64,000 bases of DNA, taken from JACKAQ01 sp965227145. Its GTDB lineage: Bacteria; Calditrichota; Calditrichia; RBG-13-44-9; J075. Shown here piece by piece: positions 53,149-61,925 of the stretch. The translations under genes were made by a program, and so were the position numbers. Position 1 is the first letter of the stretch. Each line of letters starts with the position of its first letter. The DNA lies in assembly GCA_965227145.1 (NCBI GenBank), contig OZ245730.1, forward strand, positions 5,642,001-5,706,000. The letters run 5' to 3'. Below the pieces are notes generated by a model that made no database searches, was not told the origin of the DNA, and saw only the letters and a list, made by a program, of their open reading frames with translations.

Positions 53149-54045
53149 TTACTCCGGCTTGGTTTTCCAGCGACGGTGCAGCCACAAATACTGCTCCGGA
53201 AATTGCCGGACAGCTTTTTCCAGCTCCGCGGTAAACGCCGCGGTAACGGCGGTCAGGTTTTCCGTTGAAATTTCCCCGTTTGTCGAAACGTTGATTTCTT
53301 TGAACCGGCAGCGATAATTGAACAGCCCATCCCGAACACAATATCCGAAAACCAGCGGCGCGCCGCTTCGCAAATGCAGCAATGCCGCACCCACCGGCGT
53401 CGATGCCTGCTGATTCAAAAACTGCACGAAAACCCCTTTTTTGCCGGCATCCTGATCACACAGCAGTCCGGAAAACCGCTGTTTTTTGATGTTGATCAAA
53501 CAGTTTTCGATGGCGCCGCGGGTGTAGGTCATTTCCAGTTGCCAGCGTTTGCGCATATCGATCACATGTTTATCAATATAATGATTGCGCTGTTTTTTGA
53601 TGATGCCCATCCCGCCGGGAAAATATTTGGCTGCCAAATATGCTGCAATCGTTTCCCAATTCCCAAAATGCCCGGTGACCAGCACAAATCCTTTTCCGCC
53701 ATACGATTCCACCAATTGTTGCATCGTATCAGGTTGATCAAATTGCATCATCGATTCCAGTTTGGGCAAATCCCAACTCGATATTTTCATAAATTCCAGC
53801 ATCAGCATGGCAAAATGGCGATAGGATTCGCGAGCGATGCGCATTCGTTCCGCGACCGGTTTTTCCGGAAATGCCCGCGCCAGATTTTCCAGCGCTACCT
53901 TGCGCCGGTATTTCAGCACGCTGAATCCCAAAAACGCCAAAAAACTTGCCAGCGCTTCAATGGCAAATCCCGGCAAAATGTGAATCAGTTTTTCGATGCC
54001 CCGAAACAGCAGGTATTCAATATAATATTTGCGATCGTTGCTCAA
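53149..54045 (-). CDS. Lipid A biosynthesis acyltransferase (LpxL/HtrB family)
   Basis: A 298-residue inner-membrane acyltransferase. An N-terminal helix at ~10-40 (GIEKLIHILPGFAIEALASFLAFLGF... ) is followed by the acyltransferase domain, with the catalytic HFGNWE motif and a later RSGAPLVFGY block. It adds a secondary acyl chain to lipid A, which implies LPS. The start is TTG at 54043-54045, with AGAGGA five bases upstream; a TTG further upstream at 54093 would put that ribosome site inside the gene. It is convergent with nnr. Confidence 0.9.
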   Translation of the reverse strand: MSNDRKYYIEYLLFRGIEKLIHILPGFAIEALASFLAFLGFSVLKYRRKVALENLARAFPEKPVAERMRIARESYRHFAMLMLEFMKISSWDLPKLESMMQFDQPDTMQQLVESYGGKGFVLVTGHFGNWETIAAYLAAKYFPGGMGIIKKQRNHYIDKHVIDMRKRWQLEMTYTRGAIENCLINIKKQRFSGLLCDQDAGKKGVFVQFLNQQASTPVGAALLHLRSGAPLVFGYCVRDGLFNYRCRFKEINVSTNGEISTENLTAVTAAFTAELEKAVRQFPEQYLWLHRRWKTKPE

Positions 54046-54226
54046 CGCGTTCCTCTTTTTGCCAAAAAATACGCCCGATCTACCGAAAATCAAATCGCAA
54101 ATTCCGGTTGGTCATCCAAAAAACTTGATTAATTTTATTTGATTTCTATATTGCGACGGCGTAAATTAAGAATCTGTACGTTATTATTTGTAAACATCTT
54201 AGGTATTATTGAAGGAGATCCCCCTT

Positions 54227-56038
54227 ATGATGGGAAAAATGCGTGACATGACGAAATGGATTCTGTATATCCTGATTCTGGCCTTTGTCGGTTTAATGGT
54301 GATTGAATGGGGCGCGGATTATTCCGGGCTTATGCAGCAACAGCAATCCGTCGTCGGCGAAATTAACGGCGAAGAAGTTTCGTTACAGCAATACACAATG
54401 GCAGTGAGCAATGCCCGTGCAATGGAAGAACGCCGCACCGGCAACACGCTGGATGAAGCCGCAGTCGCAGATTTGCGCGACCGCGTTTGGGAAGAACTGG
54501 TTCAGCGCGTTGTGTTGAAAACGCAGCTTGAAAAAATGGATATTTCCGTAACCGATGACGATGTAACCAATTACATCCTTAATTCGCTTACGCAACAATA
54601 CAGTAACGATCCAAACTTCCAGACCAACGGACGGTTTGACCGCGACAAACTGAATCAGGTGCTCACACAGCCCGAAAACGCAAATTTGCTGATCAGCATG
54701 GAATATCAGGCAAAAGAAGATTTGCCCTACGCCAAACTGGTGGACCTGATCAACGCTTCGGTAATTGTGACCGAACAGGAACTGCGCGACGAATTTGCAC
54801 AGACCAACCAAAAAGCGAAAATTGATTTTGTCGGCGTTGCCACAACAGCATTCCGCAACGATTCGCTAAACATCAGCGATGCGGATCTGAAAGCATATTA
54901 CGACAAAAATAAAGACGATTTCAAAGTAGAAGAAACCCGCAAGCTCAAATATGTGTTCTTCTCCAAAACGCCCACGGCAGAAGATTCCGCACGCGTTGTT
55001 GATGCCATCACCCAGTTGAAAGCGGAAGCAGAATCCGGCAAGGATTTCGCAACGCTGGCGTTAACCGAATCGGAAGATCCCTCCGCACAAACCAACAGCG
55101 GCGATCTCGGTTTTTTTGATCGCAACACGATGGTAAAAGAATTTGCAGACGCCGCATTTGCCGCCGAACCCGGCACATTTGTTGGCCCGGTGCAAACCCG
55201 TTTTGGCTTGCACCTCATTCACGTTATCGAGAAAAAAATGGAAGATGGTGTGGAAAAAGTTCACGCTGCACACATCCTCAAAACATTTGAAGCCGGAATC
55301 GGAACGATCGACGAAGCGAACAACAACGCCAACGGATTTGTCAGCGCTGTCGAAAACGATGGCTTTGAAGCTGTTGCCGAAAGCCGCAGCCTGACCCCGC
55401 AGGAAACCGCCGCATTTTCCCACAACCGCAACGGACAAATTCCCGGCGTCGGTCGCCAAACCGCGGCAATGAACTGGGCATTCTCGAGCGAAAAAGGCAG
55501 CGTTTCGGAAGTGTTTTTCACCGATAACGGCAACTACGTATTCAAAATCGAAGACATTATTCCGGCGGGTTTCCGTCCGTTGGACGAAGTAAAAACCGCC
55601 GTCAAACGCCGGGTCGAAAACGAAAAACGCATGGCGTTGGCTAAAGCGCATGCCGAACAACTTTCAGCAAAAGTGCAGAGTGGAACCAGCTTTACGGACA
55701 TCGCCGCAGGCGACGAAAAAGTGACCGCAGATACCACCGATTATTTCACCAAAAATATTTTTGTTCCGAAAATCGGGCGTGCGCCGGGCATCATCGCCGC
55801 AGCGTTTAGCCTGGAAATCGGGCAAACTTCCGGTTTGATCGAAACCGATCGCGGTTATTATTTTGTGCGCGTAAAAGATCACACCGCGTTCGACGAGACC
55901 GCGTATGCCAATCAAAAATCCGCGCTGAAAAACCGCCTGTTGCAACAAAAAGCCCGCTCGGTTTTTGACCAATGGTATCAGCAATTGAAAGAAGAAGCCA
56001 CCGTGGTAGATAACCGTTTCCGTTTCTTCCGCGGCTAA
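54227..56038 (+). CDS. ppiD: PpiD-like periplasmic peptidyl-prolyl isomerase/chaperone
   Basis: A 603-residue protein anchored by one N-terminal helix (WILYILILAFVGLMVIEWG). A SurA/PpiD-type chaperone N-domain is at ~45-200, with a PPIC-type (parvulin) domain at ~220-330 (FATLALTESEDPSA, then DLGFFDRNTMVKEFADAAF and FGLHLIHV). A second, degenerate PPIC-like segment is at ~330-460 and helices follow to the end. It assists folding of outer-membrane proteins. The ATG at 54227 has GAAGGAGA about eight bases upstream; the TTG at 54209 is upstream of that site. A terminator-like hairpin follows. Confidence 0.93.
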   Translation: MMGKMRDMTKWILYILILAFVGLMVIEWGADYSGLMQQQQSVVGEINGEEVSLQQYTMAVSNARAMEERRTGNTLDEAAVADLRDRVWEELVQRVVLKTQLEKMDISVTDDDVTNYILNSLTQQYSNDPNFQTNGRFDRDKLNQVLTQPENANLLISMEYQAKEDLPYAKLVDLINASVIVTEQELRDEFAQTNQKAKIDFVGVATTAFRNDSLNISDADLKAYYDKNKDDFKVEETRKLKYVFFSKTPTAEDSARVVDAITQLKAEAESGKDFATLALTESEDPSAQTNSGDLGFFDRNTMVKEFADAAFAAEPGTFVGPVQTRFGLHLIHVIEKKMEDGVEKVHAAHILKTFEAGIGTIDEANNNANGFVSAVENDGFEAVAESRSLTPQETAAFSHNRNGQIPGVGRQTAAMNWAFSSEKGSVSEVFFTDNGNYVFKIEDIIPAGFRPLDEVKTAVKRRVENEKRMALAKAHAEQLSAKVQSGTSFTDIAAGDEKVTADTTDYFTKNIFVPKIGRAPGIIAAAFSLEIGQTSGLIETDRGYYFVRVKDHTAFDETAYANQKSALKNRLLQQKARSVFDQWYQQLKEEATVVDNRFRFFRG

Positions 56039-56069
56039 AACAGCATCACCGATATCGATTTGCAAAACG

Positions 56070-56102
56070 AAAAAAGCGCCTTTTTTTAAGGGCGCTTTTT
56101 TT
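56070..56102. terminator. Bidirectional-type terminator hairpin after ppiD
   Basis: AAAAAGCGCC (56071-56080) pairs with GGCGCTTTTT (56091-56100), followed by further T. The flanking A and T runs allow use on both strands; on the plus strand it ends the ppiD transcript before the DUF1015 gene. Confidence 0.85.
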
Positions 56103-56142
56103 GTAGATTTCTCTCCCGAACAAGCTGCTAAAGGAGTTACTA

Positions 56143-57399
56143 ATGGCTGACGTGAGACCGTTTCGCGGGGTGCGCCCCGTTCCCGAACTGGCGGAAAAAG
56201 TTGCCGCGCCACCTTACGATGTGCTCGATAGCGAAGAAGCCCGCGCACTCGCAGAAAATAATCCCTATACTTTTTTGCATATCAACAAACCGGAGATCGA
56301 TTTACCGGAAGATGTGGATATTTACGACGATCGCGTTTATCAAAAAGGTGCGGAAAATTTGCGCCGCTTTATCGCTGAAGGCACTATCGTGCAGGATGCG
56401 CAGCCCTGCTTTTATGTGTATCAGCAAATAATGGATTCGCACAAACAAATTGGCGTTGTTGCCCGCGCATCGGTTGCGGAATACGAACGCGATCTTATTA
56501 AAAAACACGAACTTACGCGTCCCGACAAAGAAGATGACCGGGTGCGGCACATCGATACCCAGAATGCTCAGGTCGGACCGGTTTTCCTGACGTATCCGGC
56601 AAATGCGGCAATTGACAAATTTGTCGCGGAAGTGGTTTCCGGAAAGCCAACCTACGATTTTACGGCGGATGACGGCATCCAGCACACATTGTGGGTGGTT
56701 CGCGATGCCAATCGCGTGGCGGAATTGCAGGCTGCATTCGCCAACGTTCCCGCGCTGTATGTTGCAGACGGGCACCACCGCTCTGCCGCGGCAATGCGCA
56801 TTAAACAAATGCGTCAAGCTGCCAATCCCAACCACACGGGCAACGAACCGTATAATTTTTTTCTGACGGTTATTTTTCCGCACAAACAAATGCAGATTCT
56901 GGATTACAACCGGGTGGTGAAAGATTTGAACGGGCGCACCAGCAGCGAATTTATCGAAAAAGTAACCCATTTATTTGAGCTGACGCCGATGCCCGAAGGT
57001 GTGCGATACAAACCGGAACATGCCCACACATTCGGCATGTATTTCGAAAAAAAATGGTACAAGCTTGAAGCCAAACCCGGCACATTTGACGAAAGCGATC
57101 CGGTTCAGCGACTGGATGTGAGCATTTTGCAGGAAAATTTGCTGACGCCGTTGTTGGGCATCAAAGATCCCCGGAAGGATAAGCGCATCGATTTTATCGG
57201 TGGGATTCGCGGGTTGGCAGGTTTGGAGAAACGCGTAAACAGCGGAAATTGGTCGGTTGCGTTTGCTATGCACCCAACATCCATCGAAGAATTAATGGCC
57301 ATCGCCGATGCCAGCCAGATTATGCCGCCCAAATCGACCTGGTTTGAGCCAAAGTTGCGCACCGGGCTGGTTATCCATTTGCTGGATGGCGAGTCGTAA
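56143..57399 (+). CDS. DUF1015-family protein
   Basis: A 418-residue soluble protein matching the DUF1015 family from its first residues (VRPFRGVRPVPELAEKVAAPPYDVL) through ADGHHRSAAAMRI and the C-terminal MPPKSTWFEPKLRTGLVIH. Function is not established experimentally. The central ADGHHR block looks like a nuclease- or metal-type motif. It has its own strong ribosome site (AAGGAG) after the terminator. No operon partner follows closely. Confidence 0.92.
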   Translation: MADVRPFRGVRPVPELAEKVAAPPYDVLDSEEARALAENNPYTFLHINKPEIDLPEDVDIYDDRVYQKGAENLRRFIAEGTIVQDAQPCFYVYQQIMDSHKQIGVVARASVAEYERDLIKKHELTRPDKEDDRVRHIDTQNAQVGPVFLTYPANAAIDKFVAEVVSGKPTYDFTADDGIQHTLWVVRDANRVAELQAAFANVPALYVADGHHRSAAAMRIKQMRQAANPNHTGNEPYNFFLTVIFPHKQMQILDYNRVVKDLNGRTSSEFIEKVTHLFELTPMPEGVRYKPEHAHTFGMYFEKKWYKLEAKPGTFDESDPVQRLDVSILQENLLTPLLGIKDPRKDKRIDFIGGIRGLAGLEKRVNSGNWSVAFAMHPTSIEELMAIADASQIMPPKSTWFEPKLRTGLVIHLLDGES

Positions 57400-57421
57400 T
57401 TCGCAGAGAGAAGCACCCTCG

Positions 57422-57445
57422 GCCGGAATCGCACTGGATTCCGGC
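57422..57445. repeat. Hairpin downstream of DUF1015 gene
   Basis: GCCGGAATC (57422-57430) pairs with GATTCCGGC (57437-57445) around six bases. No T run follows, so it is a weak terminator at best; it resembles the GGAATC palindromes elsewhere. Confidence 0.5.
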
Positions 57446-57534
57446 AAATGATTGAAAGTGATCCGTGGATTAACAAGGTATTGCCGCTATCACCGAATTC
57501 ACGATTGGTAAATTTACCTTAACGCCTGGCGCAA

Positions 57535-59328
57535 ATGACCGTTTTTGTTCCCATTTCTAATCAACTGAAAAAATTGAAGTTAAGCCTGCTTTTTTTGCTG
57601 ACTGCACCGCTTTTTTCGATATACGGACAAACGCAAACAGCAGCAGCTCCGGCACCTCCCGATACGGCAAGAATTGAAATTTATCAACCCATTGAACACA
57701 AAGGCGTACTCAACGAGCCGGAAATCCGCGCCTATCAGTCGGATATCTGGCTGATCAATTTTGCCAATCGCGGCCGGATTGGCAGCAGCGCCTGGCGCGG
57801 AATGCCCGCCGGATTTTCCAATTTCAATTATGCGGGAAACCGGCTGCAAAATCCCGTTACAGGATTCTGGAACGAGCAGTGGCTGCCCCATTACCAGATC
57901 GGCGAACGGCGCCGGAAATTTGGCAGTGATGTCGAATATTTACAACAGGTTGAGCCGCTCAGCCGCAAGCCGGAAACGCGGATCATTTATTCGCAGGATT
58001 ACCTGACCGGCATATCGTTTGTGGACATCAATTTTGCCAGATACTGGAGCCCGACAAACTTTGTCCAGCTTTCCGGCAACAATTTTTTGGGTGAAGAATC
58101 GGATATCGGCAAAAAATATCAGGTGAATACCTATCGCGCCCGGGTGCATTGGGAATATACCCGCTGGAAATGGGATGCGTATTACTGGCAAATGCGCCAG
58201 TTATCCAACGTTTTTTCTTTGGTTTCGCCGGTTCAGGGTGAGAGTGTTACCGCAAAATTAAAATCCATCGGGCATGTGATGTGGTTGCGCGGACAATGGC
58301 GGATGAGCGAGCGCGATTCGCTGGAAATTGTACCCTCATATATTGCGGTGGAAGACCGGCTGACGCCGATTAGCGCAGCATTTGACAGGCGTAACATCCG
58401 TTATAAAATCGGGCAGTTAAACGCAACATTTACAAGAGATTACGACGGTGGCAGCTTTGGTGTTGCCGTGCTGCCGCAAATCTACCAAAACGAACATTTT
58501 GTGCATCCCGCCAAACGCACGGAAAGCACATTCCGTGGCAACGCATTTTGGGAATCTGCGGATAGCAGCAAAGAAATCCGGTTGGAAGCCGGAGGTTTTT
58601 ACGATACCGCGAGTGGCGCTTTGCCGGAAGTGCAGGCTGTTTTTGCCAAAAAATGGGCGGGCGGCCGGCAAATCGGGTTGCGCGTTTTTTCCGGCGGGCA
58701 GCCGGTTCCGTTGATCTGGCGAACGGTTGGCGCAGATTCGCTGCCGAAATATTCCGGAGAGAATCCCATCCGGAAAACCGGTGTTTCCGGCATCGCCGAA
58801 TTTTCTTTGGGCGACAATCTGGATGTGCGTATCGAGCCGTTTTTGATGCGTACGGAAAATTATCCGGTGTTTCTCGATGGCAATCGCTGGCAAACTCAAA
58901 CTATTGAAAATTATGGCTTTCGGACAAATGCCGCCACAAAAATCTGGCGGTTTTGGATTACCAATGATTTTACATGGAACGCCAATTACAAAGAGTCATT
59001 TGCGCCGCAAATAAAAAATGTTACCACGCTGAAAACCAGCGTTTCGCTGTTCAATAATGCACTGCGACTGGACGGCATTTTGGATTGGCGGGTGCTCGGC
59101 GAATATTATCCGCTGGATTTTCAGCCGCAGTTGTATGCGTTTTCGCCGTTGCCGGCGGCGGTCGGTCCGCACGCGATCAGCGATGCCCGGATTCAAGCCC
59201 AGTTTCGCGATGCGACGCTGTTTTTTATTTGGGAGAACGTGCTGTCCACGGATTACTTTGTCATCAACGGCACGTTGGAGCAGTTGATCATTTTCCGGTT
59301 GGGTATCGATTGGCTGTTGTTCAATTAA
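57535..59328 (+). CDS. Putative outer-membrane beta-barrel protein of unknown function
   Basis: A 597-residue exported protein: signal peptide to about residue 31 (LLFLLTAPLFSIYG), a Pro/Ala-rich linker, then a long series of alternating polar/aromatic strands (for example FVQLSGNNFLGEE and VHWEYTRWKWDAYYWQMR). The C-terminal segment ends IFRLGIDWLLFN, aromatic-rich like barrel strands. I recognise no catalytic motif or plug. It is probably an outer-membrane channel or scaffold. It stands alone between DUF1015 and alr; the start ATG has no strong ribosome site. Confidence 0.75.
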   Translation: MTVFVPISNQLKKLKLSLLFLLTAPLFSIYGQTQTAAAPAPPDTARIEIYQPIEHKGVLNEPEIRAYQSDIWLINFANRGRIGSSAWRGMPAGFSNFNYAGNRLQNPVTGFWNEQWLPHYQIGERRRKFGSDVEYLQQVEPLSRKPETRIIYSQDYLTGISFVDINFARYWSPTNFVQLSGNNFLGEESDIGKKYQVNTYRARVHWEYTRWKWDAYYWQMRQLSNVFSLVSPVQGESVTAKLKSIGHVMWLRGQWRMSERDSLEIVPSYIAVEDRLTPISAAFDRRNIRYKIGQLNATFTRDYDGGSFGVAVLPQIYQNEHFVHPAKRTESTFRGNAFWESADSSKEIRLEAGGFYDTASGALPEVQAVFAKKWAGGRQIGLRVFSGGQPVPLIWRTVGADSLPKYSGENPIRKTGVSGIAEFSLGDNLDVRIEPFLMRTENYPVFLDGNRWQTQTIENYGFRTNAATKIWRFWITNDFTWNANYKESFAPQIKNVTTLKTSVSLFNNALRLDGILDWRVLGEYYPLDFQPQLYAFSPLPAAVGPHAISDARIQAQFRDATLFFIWENVLSTDYFVINGTLEQLIIFRLGIDWLLFN

Positions 59329-59450
59329 GCGCGGATAAAGGGAAAAAGATAAGGGATAAATTGTTGTTTTTAAGTGATTTCTATCTGAAAATCACATCTG
59401 CCCGATCCCGCACATTCCATCATTATTTTGGTTGAAAAAGGACGTCGTTC

Positions 59451-60638
59451 ATGGTTGAGCGCAGGTTTTTAGACAACACATGGATCGAGATTTCTGAAGC
59501 TGCGTATGCGCATAATTTGCGATTTTTTCGCAAAATTATCGGTTCGCGGCCGGAGCTTTCGGTGGTGATCAAGGCAAATGCCTACGGTCACGGATGGCAA
59601 ACCATCGCCCGTTTGGCAATAAAGCATCAGGTTGATTCCTTTTGCGTGCACTCACTGAACGAGGCGTTGAAACTGCGCCACGCGGGATTCACCCAAAATA
59701 TTCTGGTGATGGGGCATGTGCCGTTTAATTGTCTGGAAGAAGCGGTGCGCCACAATTTGCGGCTGGTTGTTTACAACAAAGAAACGGTGGAGCAGTTGCA
59801 CAGCATCACCAATCATATCCACATGCTCACCCGTATTCATTTGAAGCTGGAAACCGGCACCTTTCGGCAGGGCGTGATGCAGGAAGATTTACCGTGGTTT
59901 TTTGAAAAATTGAAGCACACGCCGCGCGTGATGCTGGAAGCGGTTTACACCCATTTTGCCAATATCGAAGACACAACCAATCACGATTATGCCGAATATC
60001 AGCAATATTGTTTCAACAAAATTGTGCAGCTCATTCGCAGCGACGGATTCCCGATTCTCAAAAAACATGCTGCCTGCACCGCCGCCGCGCTGCTGTTTGG
60101 CGATACCCATTTTGATATGGTGCGGCTGGGCATCGGGCAATACGGGTTTTGGCCCTCGCGGGAAACGCTGATATCGTTTCGCGAAAAATACAAATTGCAA
60201 CCGGAAGATTCCCCGAAACCGGTGCTCACCTGGAAAACCCGTGTTTCGCAGGTCAAAACGGTGCCGCGCGATAATACCATCGGCTACGGCCGAACGTTCA
60301 AAACCACCCGCGATACGACAATTGCCGTGCTGCCTGTCGGCTATTCCGATGGCTACGACCGGCAAATTTCCAATCAGGGATATGTGCTGATTCACGGAAA
60401 ACGCGCCGCTATTCGCGGCAGAATTTGCATGAATTTGATGATGGTGGATGTGACCGATATTCCCGGTGTGGCGTTGGAGGACGAAGTGGTGCTGATCGGC
60501 AAACAGGGCGAGGAGCAGATTACCGCGGAGCAAATCGCTGAGTGGAGCAACACCATTCATTACGAAGTGATTGCCCGGATCAACCCGGAAATTCCGCGCA
60601 TCACCGTCGATCCGGTGGACGATGATGTCGAGGAATAG
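59451..60638 (+). CDS. alr: Alanine racemase
   Basis: A 395-residue PLP enzyme that makes D-alanine for peptidoglycan. PLP-binding Lys41 is in VIKANAYGHG and the catalytic Tyr279 in IGYGRTF; the CMNLMMVDVT block is near 325. The length is normal. AAGGA lies about nine bases before the ATG. No peptidoglycan neighbours are adjacent. Confidence 0.95.
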   Translation: MVERRFLDNTWIEISEAAYAHNLRFFRKIIGSRPELSVVIKANAYGHGWQTIARLAIKHQVDSFCVHSLNEALKLRHAGFTQNILVMGHVPFNCLEEAVRHNLRLVVYNKETVEQLHSITNHIHMLTRIHLKLETGTFRQGVMQEDLPWFFEKLKHTPRVMLEAVYTHFANIEDTTNHDYAEYQQYCFNKIVQLIRSDGFPILKKHAACTAAALLFGDTHFDMVRLGIGQYGFWPSRETLISFREKYKLQPEDSPKPVLTWKTRVSQVKTVPRDNTIGYGRTFKTTRDTTIAVLPVGYSDGYDRQISNQGYVLIHGKRAAIRGRICMNLMMVDVTDIPGVALEDEVVLIGKQGEEQITAEQIAEWSNTIHYEVIARINPEIPRITVDPVDDDVEE

Positions 60639-60653
60639 CGCTGCCTGCCGCTG

Positions 60654-60674
60654 TCATTCCGGCGAATGCCGAAA
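60654..60674 (+). repeat. GTCATTCC-family repeat, imperfect
   Basis: GTCATTCCGGC with a GAAT loop and a mismatched right arm (GCCGAAAC). It lies between the stops of alr and the aldo/keto reductase gene. Confidence 0.55.
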
Positions 60675-60687
60675 CCCCTTTTGAATA

Positions 60688-61656
60688 CTACTTCACCTCA
60701 AAAATTTCCGCATACAACCCGTCAATATTTTCCAAATCAGAAGCAGAAATTTGCCAGCCGGCGCCGCCGGTATTTTTGGCAATCTGCTCCGGTTTTCGCG
60801 CACCGGCAATGGCTGCAGTCACCGTTTTGTGACGGAGCACCCACGCAATTGCCAGTTCTGCAAGCGATTTCCCGTAACCTTCCGCAATTGGTCGGATAGC
60901 ATCGACAAACGTCAGCGTTTGCCCGAATTTCGGTTCTTTGAAAAACGGATTATTTTGGCTGCGCCGCCAATCGTCCCCGGCGAGCGATTCCAGAAAATCC
61001 GCTGAAAATTTGCCGGTGAGCAACCCGCTTTGCAGCGGGCTATACGCGACGATGCCCACTTTGTTATTGGTGCACCAGCCCAAAATGCTCGCTTCGATAT
61101 CGCGATTGATCATGCTGTACGGCGGCTGCAGCGATTGCACCGGCGTAATTTTCTGGCAGCGCATCAGCTGCTCCGTGCCGAAATTGCTCACGCCGATGTA
61201 GCGCACTTTGCCCGCTTCCGCCAGACGGGTCATTTCGCCCCAACTGTCCTCCACCGGAACGGCGTTGTCCGGCCAGTGAATTTGATACAAATCGATGACG
61301 TCCGTTTGCAGGCGTTTCAGGCTGGCGTCGCATTCCCGGCGGATGCTATCCGGGCGATTGTTCCGGGCAACGCGCCCGTGATTGTCCCAAACCAGTCCGC
61401 ATTTTGTGGCGATGAACACCTCATCGCGAAAAGATTTTACGGTTTCGCCGATCAGTTTTTCGCTGTGACCGAGCCCGTACACCGCCGCTGTGTCGATCCA
61501 GTTGATGCCGCTATCCAGCGCCGTGCGGATGGTTCGGGCGGAAAGCGCGTCATCCTGCTCGCCCCAGCCATACGCCCACTGCCCGCCGATCGCCCACGCG
61601 CCCAACCCGATTTCCGAGAGCATCGGGCCGTTTTTTCCGAGTTGTCGTTGGTTCAT
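60688..61656 (-). CDS. Aldo/keto reductase
   Basis: A 322-residue NADPH-dependent oxidoreductase of normal length for its family. Catalytic residues: Asp and Tyr in DTAAVYG, Lys in IATKCG, His in YQIHWPD. The coenzyme region includes the AYSPLQSGLLTGKF and AIAGARKPEQ stretches. The ATG at 61654-61656 is preceded by CCGGAA; the frame beyond it runs through the dispersed repeats at 61733-61857 and is not coding. Substrate is unknown; a sugar or aldehyde is typical. Confidence 0.92.
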   Translation of the reverse strand: MNQRQLGKNGPMLSEIGLGAWAIGGQWAYGWGEQDDALSARTIRTALDSGINWIDTAAVYGLGHSEKLIGETVKSFRDEVFIATKCGLVWDNHGRVARNNRPDSIRRECDASLKRLQTDVIDLYQIHWPDNAVPVEDSWGEMTRLAEAGKVRYIGVSNFGTEQLMRCQKITPVQSLQPPYSMINRDIEASILGWCTNNKVGIVAYSPLQSGLLTGKFSADFLESLAGDDWRRSQNNPFFKEPKFGQTLTFVDAIRPIAEGYGKSLAELAIAWVLRHKTVTAAIAGARKPEQIAKNTGGAGWQISASDLENIDGLYAEIFEVK

Positions 61657-61732
61657 TTTATTCCGGGATTTTCGATAATTGTTTGTCGCCGATGGACGTG
61701 AATTTTTCTCTTTTTGGCACATTTTTGAAAAA

Positions 61733-61756
61733 CGTTCCAGGCGGGAGCCTGGAACG
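61733..61756 (-). repeat. Dispersed copy of the 5.4-kb palindrome
   Basis: A CGTTCCAGGC arm, GGGA loop and GCCTGGAACG arm: the exact reverse complement of the palindrome inside each 77-bp unit at 5441-5671, about 56 kb away. Here it is single and without the rest of the 77-bp unit. Confidence 0.88.
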
Positions 61757-61790
61757 AGAATTGGAAATGACAAAACAAGCCGTAGCCTCG

Positions 61791-61816
61791 GTCATTCCTG
61801 CGAATGCAGGAATCTC
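61791..61816 (+). repeat. GTCATTCC-family palindromic repeat
   Basis: ATTCCTGC and GCAGGAAT arms around GAAT (61794-61813), flanked by GTC and CTC. It is in opposite orientation to the following copy. Confidence 0.8.
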
Positions 61817-61831
61817 GTTTTCAAAACGTGA

Positions 61832-61857
61832 AGATTCCGGCATGCGCCGGAATGACA
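61832..61857 (-). repeat. GTCATTCC-family palindromic repeat
   Basis: ATTCCGGC and GCCGGAAT arms around ATGC (61834-61853), followed by GACAAAT. It is paired in inverted orientation with the copy at 61791. Confidence 0.8.
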
Positions 61858-61925
61858 AATCGGGGCGAAATCAATGGAAAAATTAACGAATTGTTCGCGC
61901 CCATTCAAAAAATTTGTGGCAAACA

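Noticed and set aside
61714..61730. TTGGCAC-like start of a sigma-54 -24/-12 promoter
   Set aside because: The -12 part (TTGC) is not at the right spacing and it overlaps the repeat cluster.
61658..61858. A 66-codon minus-strand frame with MPESSRF...IPAFAGMT-like peptide
   Set aside because: It reads straight through the palindromic repeats; the peptide is the usual translation of GTCATTCC-type repeats and has no ribosome site.
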